Positions 15,164 through 21,458 of a stretch of DNA of 21,458 nucleotides are shown in pieces. The position numbers and the translations under genes are program-made. The notes under the pieces are model-generated. The model was given only the letters and a program-made list of their open reading frames with translations, did no database searches and was not told the origin of the DNA. Each line of letters starts with the position of its first letter. Position 1 is the first letter of the stretch. The stretch comes from Caldifarciminota bacterium (lineage in GTDB: Bacteria > Hydrothermota > Tepidihabitantia > B3-TA06 > JALVRC01). The stretch is taken from assembly GCA_027025255.1 (NCBI GenBank), contig JALVRC010000004.1:1-21458 (forward strand), read 5' to 3'.

Positions 15164-15695
15164 ACGAAAATATCTTTTATCCATTGCAAGACAGTCAATA
15201 TCTTCTGTGTTTAGCGGAAAAGATTACAAACCTGATATACCAAAGTCTAAATCGTTACTGGAGCAAAGAGGCGTTTTTGTAACACTTACAATAAATAAAA
15301 AACTCAGAGGATGTATAGGATATATCATTGGAGTAAAACCACTCTATGAAGCTGTTTTTGATAATGCCAGAGCAGCTGCTTTCAAAGACCCAAGATTTTA
15401 CCCATTGAATCAAGAGGAATTTAAAAATGTTAGTATTGAAATTACTGTTCTTTCCCCCCTAAAGAAAATTGAACATATCCAGGAAATTAATGTAGGAAAG
15501 CATGGTATATTAATGAAAAACAATGGATTTCAGGGTGTACTATTGCCTCAGGTCGCAATTGAATATAAATGGGATAGACAAACATTCCTTGAAAATACCT
15601 GTATAAAGGCTTCAATGTCACCAGATTGCTGGAAAGACCAGAAAACTGAAATATATATATTCTCCGGGGAGGTATTTGATGAAAATAACTTTTGA
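15147..15695 (+). CDS. amrA: AMMECR1 domain protein (AmmeMemoRadiSam system protein A)
   Basis: The 182-residue protein consists of a single AMMECR1 domain with the signature LRGCIG (53-58), RGVFVTL before it, and NARAAAFKDPRFYPL after it. 'IEITVLSPL' and 'GVLLPQVAIEYKWDRQTFLENTC' are further family stretches. The frame extends to TTG 15132, but GAAGGAG followed by ATG 15147 is the proper start. It overlaps the MEMO gene by 17 bases and dapF by 17 bases. Activity is unknown for the family; the strictly conserved Cys56 may be functional. Confidence 0.94.
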   Translation: MLTKNERKYLLSIARQSISSVFSGKDYKPDIPKSKSLLEQRGVFVTLTINKKLRGCIGYIIGVKPLYEAVFDNARAAAFKDPRFYPLNQEEFKNVSIEITVLSPLKKIEHIQEINVGKHGILMKNNGFQGVLLPQVAIEYKWDRQTFLENTCIKASMSPDCWKDQKTEIYIFSGEVFDENNF

Positions 15696-16434
15696 TAAAA
15701 TTGTTGCACTTGGCAATGATTTCATTATTATTGATAATAGAAATAATAAAATAAACATTGATAGTGAAATAATAAAAAAAATAGCTCCACGAAGAACAGG
15801 GATAGGTGCTGATGGAGTTCTTATTTTAGAAAGGTCTGAAACTTATGACTTCTCAATGGTATACTTCAATCAGGATGGTTCAAGGGCATCTCTATGTGGC
15901 AACGGAGCAAGAAGCCTTATTCTTTATGCACACAATCACGGTATTGGGAAAGAAAAAGTAAAGTTTATTTCTGACGCTTCTGTACATGAAGGTATGGTTG
16001 TAAATGGAATACCAATTGTCTCTATGCCTGGCACCAAAGCTTACTATGGCAAAATTGATAACTTCTATTTTCTCAACACAGGTGTTCCACATGCAGTTGT
16101 TATTACTGAGAATCTTGATTTTGACATTGATAAACTTGCAAAACCCATACGTTTTCATCCGAAAGTGATGCCTGACGGAACAAATGTTGACTTTATAAAA
16201 ATTTCCAATGAGATATATGCACGTGTTTATGAAAGGGGGGTTGAAGGAGAAACTCTTTCATGCGGTACAGGAGCAATAGCTATTGCTCATATAGCTAACT
16301 TAATATTAAAAAAGCCCTATCCAATTAAGATAAATTTTAAGGGAGGAACCCTTACTGTTGACAAAGATAAAGATAATAATACCTGGTTATCAGGTAATGC
16401 TAAACTTGTATACACAGGCTTTATAAATATATGA
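15679..16434 (+). CDS. dapF: Diaminopimelate epimerase
   Basis: The 251-residue enzyme converts LL- to meso-diaminopimelate for lysine and peptidoglycan. Both catalytic cysteines are present: Cys73 in SLCGNGARS and Cys195 in ETLSCGTGAIA. GNDFIIIDN at 12-20, ADGVLIL and the substrate-binding NTGVPHAV follow the family. GGGGAGG lies six bases before ATG 15679; the TTG at 15676 is less likely. It overlaps AMMECR1 by 17 bases and the phospholipase-like gene by 4. The rest of the lysine pathway is not in the window. Its presence fits a DAP-type cell wall. Confidence 0.96.
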   Translation: MKITFDKIVALGNDFIIIDNRNNKINIDSEIIKKIAPRRTGIGADGVLILERSETYDFSMVYFNQDGSRASLCGNGARSLILYAHNHGIGKEKVKFISDASVHEGMVVNGIPIVSMPGTKAYYGKIDNFYFLNTGVPHAVVITENLDFDIDKLAKPIRFHPKVMPDGTNVDFIKISNEIYARVYERGVEGETLSCGTGAIAIAHIANLILKKPYPIKINFKGGTLTVDKDKDNNTWLSGNAKLVYTGFINI

Positions 16435-17417
16435 TAACAGAAGCAATAGTATTCTCTTTACCTTTTTTTATTATTTTTCTATGGATTGCACATGATAAAA
16501 TCACATATCTTGCATTAAAAAACTGTGATATTAAAGAACTTAAACTAAGAATTAATACAGAAAAACAATTGCCTAAATTTCATTCGCATATCTCTTTTAA
16601 TCCTGAATACAAACTAAAATTCCCTGAGATTACTAATATCCCGCTTGTGCCTGAAAGATACCTTCATCTATTACCAGATTCATACTCTTTAAAAAATTAC
16701 CTGAAAAATCACATGTCCGGACTTATGAGTATATATTCCTATGAACCTGATATGGGCGTTGATGACGATCTTATACTTTCAAAATTTCAGTCATTCACTG
16801 CAGGATCACATGGATGGAGGCATGTAAGATTTGGATTTATTAAAGATATTGTAAGGTTGGGAATTGCCCATAAAATGTCTGAGCATTACTTTAACGAAGC
16901 CATTCAACTCAAAAGGAAAAGGAATCTTTACTGGTCTACAAGAGTACTGGGAAGAGCTCTACATTATATAGAAGATATAGGACAACCTTTTCACGCTAAA
17001 ATAATCAGTCCTGAAATACTTCTAAAGCATATCTCTCCTGTAAAAATAGGCTATCACATAGCGAATCTGCACGTAAACTTTGAAGCTATTATTGGATTCC
17101 TGCTGTGGAGAGACAAAAAAACATTTGTAAATATTCTATCCAGAAAGGATTTGTTAAAAGGACGAAATACCGAAAGTATTGCCTTAAGATTGAGAAAATT
17201 GAATATGCGTTATTTTACTTCACTTGTTAATTTATTAGAAAAACTAATACCTCAGGATTTCTTAAGCACTCATAAATTAACAGTTCTGGATACAAACACA
17301 ATAGAAACCCTCCTTAAAGATATACGCACTAAAAGACTCTTAGAAATCACCAGACAGCTCCTATTTAACGTTGGAACAGCGATAAGAAGCACCGTAAGAA
17401 ACTATATTACTTATTAG
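16431..17417 (+). CDS. Zinc phospholipase C / S1-P1 nuclease-like protein
   Basis: This 328-residue protein begins with a hydrophobic helix (residues 3-17) directly followed by Trp18-Ile-Ala-His21. The Zn site pattern of Bacillus cereus PLC (H118-x3-D122-x5-H128, then H142-x3-E146) is reproduced: His178, Asp182 and His188 in LHYIEDIGQPFH, then His214 and Glu218 in NLHVNFE. Asp107 (EPDMG) and His127 or His131 (SHGWRH) are candidates for the remaining ligands, and Trp18/His21 for the N-terminal Trp/His of the mature enzymes. In known members Trp is the mature N-terminus after signal removal, so export and cleavage before Trp18 are plausible. Substrate (phospholipid or nucleic acid) cannot be told. 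Its end overlaps the convergent AttH-like gene by 11 bases. Confidence 0.83.
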   Translation: MITEAIVFSLPFFIIFLWIAHDKITYLALKNCDIKELKLRINTEKQLPKFHSHISFNPEYKLKFPEITNIPLVPERYLHLLPDSYSLKNYLKNHMSGLMSIYSYEPDMGVDDDLILSKFQSFTAGSHGWRHVRFGFIKDIVRLGIAHKMSEHYFNEAIQLKRKRNLYWSTRVLGRALHYIEDIGQPFHAKIISPEILLKHISPVKIGYHIANLHVNFEAIIGFLLWRDKKTFVNILSRKDLLKGRNTESIALRLRKLNMRYFTSLVNLLEKLIPQDFLSTHKLTVLDTNTIETLLKDIRTKRLLEITRQLLFNVGTAIRSTVRNYITY

Positions 17418-18381
17418 AATGTGCGGACCAGATTGTTTCTACGATAGCATACCCTACAAGACTATCCTCTTCAAATATCCTGCATAAACCTTCCCAATAA
17501 TCCATTTTCCCCCAGCAGTTATATTGATCAAAAGAGACAGGCGTCACGTGTAAACTTCTTTCTTTTATATGTATTTTCCAACCAAGTCCAAATCGCCTTT
17601 TATTTTTACAACCAGTATAAAAACTGTCCACTGTATAAGAAAAGCTTTTGATATGTTCTGCATTACCCTTAAAATCTATATATGTACCCTCATTATAACC
17701 TTTCTTTGGAAAACCAAAAAGCATCATTTCTGTGTTGTCAAAAAACCTCAAGCTAAACCAATCCCAGCCATATTCACTAAAATTTCCCCATTGCCTATCA
17801 AACCAGGATTCTCCATGTACATTAAGTGTATCATTTTCTAAAAGTACATATCCGCTATCCTTCAGTCGGGTAAAAGACATGTAAAAACTTTTTTCCCTTG
17901 CAACATCAGGATGACCCATAATTATAAATGAATCTACACCATGAAAAACTGGTGGTTTCTTGCTGACTGAAATGAGATGAAGTCCTACTCCCTGTAGCTT
18001 TGCATCAACAAATACAGTATCGTCATTAAACGAAATATAGTTGTACTTATCAAAAAAAAGAGTATCATGTATAAAGCCCACTCTCTTTTGTAATATGGAT
18101 GATAACTTAACGTTATGGAAAAAATAATGCCTGTCGCTTTTTACATCCAGCAAAGCTATGTGCAACACGTAGCCAGGTATTGGCTTCTCACTCCTGAAGA
18201 TTGTAAACTGATAAAAAAATGTATCCTTTTTAGCCTCTACTATACCAGTCTGATACCACCACTGTATATCAACATGTTTTTTAATATACATAAACGGGTA
18301 TACTATATTTTGCCTGTACTCATTTATTCCTAATTTAACACACGAAACCAATAAAAGAAAAAAAGGTATTAATTTTTTCAT
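17407..18381 (-). CDS. AttH/CrtC-like lipocalin-family lipoprotein
   Basis: The 324-residue protein starts with a lipoprotein signal, KKLIPFFLLLVSC, with Cys14 as the lipid site. The family landmarks are at IQWWYQTGIVEA (39-50; family EWWY-x-x-G), FYQFTIFRSE, GESWFDRQWG (190-199), GWDWFSLRF (205-213) and the C-terminal YWEG, as in AttH and carotenoid 1,2-hydratase (CrtC), which have two lipocalin-like barrels. Known members act on hydrophobic ligands. No carotenoid gene is nearby, so hydratase activity is not supported by context. The ATG overlaps the ligA stop by 4 bases with GGAGAAAGC before it. Confidence 0.85.
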   Translation of the reverse strand: MKKLIPFFLLLVSCVKLGINEYRQNIVYPFMYIKKHVDIQWWYQTGIVEAKKDTFFYQFTIFRSEKPIPGYVLHIALLDVKSDRHYFFHNVKLSSILQKRVGFIHDTLFFDKYNYISFNDDTVFVDAKLQGVGLHLISVSKKPPVFHGVDSFIIMGHPDVAREKSFYMSFTRLKDSGYVLLENDTLNVHGESWFDRQWGNFSEYGWDWFSLRFFDNTEMMLFGFPKKGYNEGTYIDFKGNAEHIKSFSYTVDSFYTGCKNKRRFGLGWKIHIKERSLHVTPVSFDQYNCWGKMDYWEGLCRIFEEDSLVGYAIVETIWSAHSNK

Positions 18382-20387
18382 GCTTTCTCCAACAGTCTTT
18401 TAAATGTTTCTTCATCAATACATTTTACACCTAATTTCTTTGCCTTTTCAAATTTACTCCCAGAAGAAGCACCAACAACTACGTAGGTAACATTCTTACT
18501 GACACTGGACACCACCTCACCGCCTCTTTCCCTCACAAGCTTCTTAGCTGTTTCTCTTTTAAACGATGAAAGTGTACCAGTAAACACGAATTTCATCCCC
18601 TTAAAAGCACTACTTTTTTTCTTATCACCTTTATAAACCATACTCAATCCATAGGACTTTAAGGCGTTAAGCATTTCTATATTATGCTTCTCAGAAAAGA
18701 AATTAACAATACTCTCTGCAGTTACCTCTCCAATACCTTCAATCTTAGAAAGTTGCTCTTTTGTAGCCTTACTTAAGTTTTCAATTGATAGAAAATGCTC
18801 TTCAAGTATTTCTGAAGCCTTAATTCCAACATACCTGATACCAAGGCCATAAAGCAATCTATAAAAACGTCTTTGTTTACTCATTGCAATAGCGTTAATC
18901 AAATTCTCAGCACTCTTCTTTCCCATTCTCTCAAGAGACAATAAACGTTCCTCTGTAAGCTCATACATATCAGGTATAGTTTTAACAAGACTGGCATTAA
19001 AAAGCTTTTCTACCATTACTTCTCCCATACCTTTTATATTCATAGCTTCCCTGGAAGCATAATGAAGGATACGAGCCTTAACCTGAGAAGGACAATTAAT
19101 ATTTATACACCTGTATGCAACCTCTCCTGAAAGATGGACAATTTTTCCAGAACATACAGGGCATTTTGCTGGCATGTTAAACACTTTTGTATCTTTCCTT
19201 TTTTCCTTTACTACCTTTACTATTTTTGGGATTATCTCTCCACCTTTTTCTATAATAACATAATCTCCAATCCTTATATCCTTTTTCCTGATTTCATCAA
19301 GATTATGAAGAGTTGCTCGTTTAACTATTGTACCTGATAATTCTTTAGGCTCAAGAATTGCAACCGGAGTTAACACTCCTGTTCTACCTACATTCACTAC
19401 TATATTTTTTACAAGCGTCTCCTTTTTTATTGAGGCATACTTATATGCAACTGCCCACCTTGGAGAATGCAAAGTTTGTCCAAGTCGCTTTTGAATGTTT
19501 ATATCATTTACTTTAATAACAATACCATCAATTATAAAATCCAGTTTCTCTCTTTGCTGTTCCCAATAATCAATATAAGTAAATATACATTCGCGCTCCT
19601 TACACAATCTGGTATGAGGTAAAACAGGAAGCTTATACTGTTTCAAAAGCTCATCAATTTCAGAAAGCATCGTAAGATTCTCTACAGGATACGGAACAGT
19701 ATGAATAAAAAAACTCAGCTGCCTTTTGCTTACCTCTTTTGAATCCATCAATTTCAAGCTACCTGCTGCAGTATTCCTCGGATTAGAAAACAAATTTAAT
19801 CCTTCTTCTTCCCTTTTCTTATTTAAAGCAGTAAAAACACTCTTTCTTATAAAAACCTCTCCGCGAACCTCTATATTAGCTATGTCTTTCTTATTGGTAT
19901 ATAGATTCATTGGGATTGCTTTTATTGTCTTAACATTCTCAGATACATCATCTCCCTCAATCCCGTTTCCTCTGGTTATTGCTTTTAAAAACTTACCATC
20001 TCTGTATATAACTGCCAGAGCTACACCATCCACTTTAAGCTGAAGATAGTATGAAACATTTTGCTCATTTTTCTCAACCCTATTTAAAAAAGCAATAAGC
20101 TCTTCCTTTGAATATGTATTATCAAGACTCAACATAGGAGATGTATGTTTAACTGTTTCAAAACCTTTAATAGGACTACCTCCAACCCTTTGAGTCGGAG
20201 AATCTTCTGTAATATATTCAGGGAATGCCTGCTCAAGCTCTTTAAGCCTTTTAAAGAGTCTGTCATACTCCTCGTCTGAAATCTCAGGTTCTCCAACAAC
20301 ATAGTACAGATAATCATGCTTTAAAATCTCTTTTCTGAGTTTTTCTATTTCATCCTTTGCCCTCTCGCTATCATACTTACTCTTCAT
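18378..20387 (-). CDS. ligA: NAD-dependent DNA ligase
   Basis: The 669-residue ligase has all domains in order: Ia (about 1-65, with YYV and ISDEEYD), the nucleotidyltransferase with KVDG (Lys118 as AMP-bound residue), RNTAAGSLK, DGIVIKV and VAYKY, the OB fold with VGRTGVLTPVA, the Cys4 zinc finger (Cys409, Cys412, Cys427, Cys432), HhH repeats to about 570, and a BRCT domain at about 590-669. The motif before the lysine reads LQLKVDG: Gln116 replaces the usual Glu (E. coli Glu113), which binds adenine. Other motifs look normal. The gene overlaps the upstream aminotransferase-like gene by 11 bases and the AttH-like gene by 4. Confidence 0.97.
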   Translation of the reverse strand: MKSKYDSERAKDEIEKLRKEILKHDYLYYVVGEPEISDEEYDRLFKRLKELEQAFPEYITEDSPTQRVGGSPIKGFETVKHTSPMLSLDNTYSKEELIAFLNRVEKNEQNVSYYLQLKVDGVALAVIYRDGKFLKAITRGNGIEGDDVSENVKTIKAIPMNLYTNKKDIANIEVRGEVFIRKSVFTALNKKREEEGLNLFSNPRNTAAGSLKLMDSKEVSKRQLSFFIHTVPYPVENLTMLSEIDELLKQYKLPVLPHTRLCKERECIFTYIDYWEQQREKLDFIIDGIVIKVNDINIQKRLGQTLHSPRWAVAYKYASIKKETLVKNIVVNVGRTGVLTPVAILEPKELSGTIVKRATLHNLDEIRKKDIRIGDYVIIEKGGEIIPKIVKVVKEKRKDTKVFNMPAKCPVCSGKIVHLSGEVAYRCININCPSQVKARILHYASREAMNIKGMGEVMVEKLFNASLVKTIPDMYELTEERLLSLERMGKKSAENLINAIAMSKQRRFYRLLYGLGIRYVGIKASEILEEHFLSIENLSKATKEQLSKIEGIGEVTAESIVNFFSEKHNIEMLNALKSYGLSMVYKGDKKKSSAFKGMKFVFTGTLSSFKRETAKKLVRERGGEVVSSVSKNVTYVVVGASSGSKFEKAKKLGVKCIDEETFKRLLEKA

Positions 20388-21087
20388 CTAATACCTCTTT
20401 AATAAGATTTCTTATTGATTTAAGCTCTGTTTCTCCGATATCAAGCGGTGGTAAAAAGTAAACTACTCCATTACTTAAAAAAGGTAAAATTCTTTTATTT
20501 AAAAATCTTTTAAAAAAGTAACCTCCTCTTAAAAATCTAAAGAATCCCTTACCTTCAAGCAATCCATCAAAAATGCTACCAAGTTCTTTAACTCTTTCTA
20601 AAAGCTCCCATTCAATATATAATAATCTATTATACATTAGTCTCATCACATCAAGACATGGTAAAGATGCAGGCAAAATCCCATCCTTAAGTAGGCCTTT
20701 TTTTATTACAATAGCAGTGTAAGGAAAACCTGCAAAGAAATGCTTACCAATGACGTATACTGGAGCATTTTTAAAATACGATTGAGCAAATATCTCCCCT
20801 GTCCTTCCAGGAGATGAAAGTCTTTCATCAATTACAAAGGATTTATCCCCTGTCTGTTTATCAACAAAGGGAATCACAAATTGTCCTGATAGGTTGAACT
20901 GCTTTAAGAGGAGAGATGGTTCTAAGACTTCACTTACTATTACTTTATAATTACTTGCTCCCGGGGTCATTTCAGCAATTTTATAAAAAAGGGAAGAAAA
21001 ATCTGCATTTTTATTATAGTTTGCGGAGACAGGCTTTATCAAAAGCCTGTCTCCGGTCAAATCAAAAAACCTTCTTCCATCCTTCAA
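20377..21087 (-). CDS. Shortened class III aminotransferase-like protein, probably degenerate
   Basis: The 236-residue protein is not a full enzyme of a known type. Three segments resemble class III PLP aminotransferases: DGRRFFDLTG at the front (family DG-x-RYLDF-x-G), VIDERLSSPGRTGEIFAQ (family DEVQTGFGRTG-x-FA) and VIGKHFFAGFPYTAIVIK (family AKGLGGGFPIGA with the PLP Lys). The end, FLPPLDIGETELKSI, matches the family's PPL segment. The Asp and Lys that hold PLP are kept, but about 100-150 residues in the middle, including the SG-x-EA and YHG segments, appear missing (family about 400-450). The frame is open and coding-like upstream (YGFEGWDGVYVL) to a TAG at about 21173, but only TTG 21087 offers a start, with GGAG eight bases before it. 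It follows the ALDH gene. Confidence 0.75.
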   Translation of the reverse strand: MKDGRRFFDLTGDRLLIKPVSANYNKNADFSSLFYKIAEMTPGASNYKVIVSEVLEPSLLLKQFNLSGQFVIPFVDKQTGDKSFVIDERLSSPGRTGEIFAQSYFKNAPVYVIGKHFFAGFPYTAIVIKKGLLKDGILPASLPCLDVMRLMYNRLLYIEWELLERVKELGSIFDGLLEGKGFFRFLRGGYFFKRFLNKRILPFLSNGVVYFLPPLDIGETELKSIRNLIKEVLDEE

Positions 21088-21154
21088 TACATATACTCCG
21101 TCCCAGCCCTCAAAACCATAGAGGTTAGAGAGATAGTGACGTAGATTAAGATTA

Positions 21155-21458
21155 TTAGCTGTCGTAGGTGTCTATTTGAGCTTTCTGAAGCTTTCCTGAA
21201 TAATCTATATACACAGTTTTCACCTCAGTGAAGATATCATAGACAGTCCAACCTCCTTCTCTGTGACCATTACCTGTATCCTTAACCCCGCCAAATGGCA
21301 AATGACATTCAGCACCAATCGTAGGACCATTAACATAGGTAATACCAGCCTCAATATCCTCAATTGCCATCATAGCCTTGTTCACATCCTGTGTATAAAT
21401 AGAGGAAGAAAGTCCGTATTTCACATTGTTCATAACTTCAATCGCCTCTTTAAAATCT
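21155..21458 (-). CDS. Aldehyde dehydrogenase, C-terminal end (ALDH7-like; runs off the right edge)
   Basis: About 100 C-terminal residues are present; the frame is open to the window edge, and the methionine at 21433 is internal. GLSSSIYTQDVNKA, then AGITYVNGPTIGAECHLPFGG and VKDTGNGHREGG are the ALDH C-terminal oligomerisation and active-site-closing segments. The GAE-x-x-x-PFGG-x-K-x-TGNG-x-RE form resembles the ALDH7 / aminoadipate-semialdehyde group more than other ALDH families. The catalytic Cys and Glu lie outside the window. An ALDH next to an aminotransferase-like gene would suit lysine or amine catabolism, but the neighbour is truncated. Confidence 0.9.
   Translation of the reverse strand, partial: DFKEAIEVMNNVKYGLSSSIYTQDVNKAMMAIEDIEAGITYVNGPTIGAECHLPFGGVKDTGNGHREGGWTVYDIFTEVKTVYIDYSGKLQKAQIDTYDS

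Noticed and set aside
17380..17440. Bidirectional terminator between the convergent genes
   Set aside because: The two coding regions overlap by 11 bases and no GC-rich hairpin with a T-run is visible.

Overview
The window is compact, AT-rich bacterial DNA. Genes overlap by 4-17 bases, GGAGG-type ribosome sites are frequent, and promoters are near-consensus sigma-70 type. Two proteins have lipoprotein signal peptides. One Asp-box repeat protein ends in a module resembling a T9SS-type sorting domain. Together these suggest a diderm, Gram-negative-type bacterium. The gene mix resembles an uncultivated lineage of the WOR-3/Stahlbacteria or Cloacimonadota kind, but that is a weak inference from style and not from a marker gene. 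No rRNA, tRNA, CRISPR array, insertion sequence or phage gene was recognised.

Layout. (1) 1-3533, minus strand: the front of a lipoprotein running off the left edge, a large Asp-box beta-propeller protein, a small protein with a V4R-like C-terminal motif, a possible 43-codon ORF and two strong promoters. (2) 3614-4314, plus strand: a secreted protein made of two copies of an NTF2-like domain. (3) 4391-17417, plus strand: one very tight run of 16 genes behind a single near-consensus promoter whose predicted start point lies on the first ATG. In order these are an RmlC-like epimerase, an RmlB-like sugar-nucleotide SDR, ribBA, ribH, nusB, a calcineurin-like phosphoesterase, a malate/L-lactate-type dehydrogenase, a PmbA/TldE-like protein, an MnmA-like PP-loop tRNA thiolase, ktrB and ktrA (potassium uptake), a small TPR protein, a MEMO family protein and an AMMECR1 family protein (AmmeMemoRadiSam pair), dapF, and a zinc phospholipase C/S1-P1-like protein. 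(4) 17407-21458, minus strand, converging on the long operon: the C-terminal end of an ALDH7-like aldehyde dehydrogenase, a strongly shortened class III aminotransferase-like protein, ligA and an AttH/CrtC-like lipoprotein.

The long operon mixes cofactor supply (riboflavin), transcription (NusB), tRNA thiolation, ion transport and cell-wall/lysine precursor synthesis (DapF). It looks like a housekeeping operon and not a single pathway.

The most unusual points are these. The ktrB frame clearly includes the conserved first membrane helix but has no ATG, GTG or TTG before it. A 16-base sequence is repeated at two gene junctions. A half-size aminotransferase-like protein keeps the PLP Lys and Asp but lacks the middle of the fold. 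LigA has Gln in place of the nearly invariant Glu of the nucleotide-binding motif. The RmlB-like SDR has Ser in place of the catalytic Asp.
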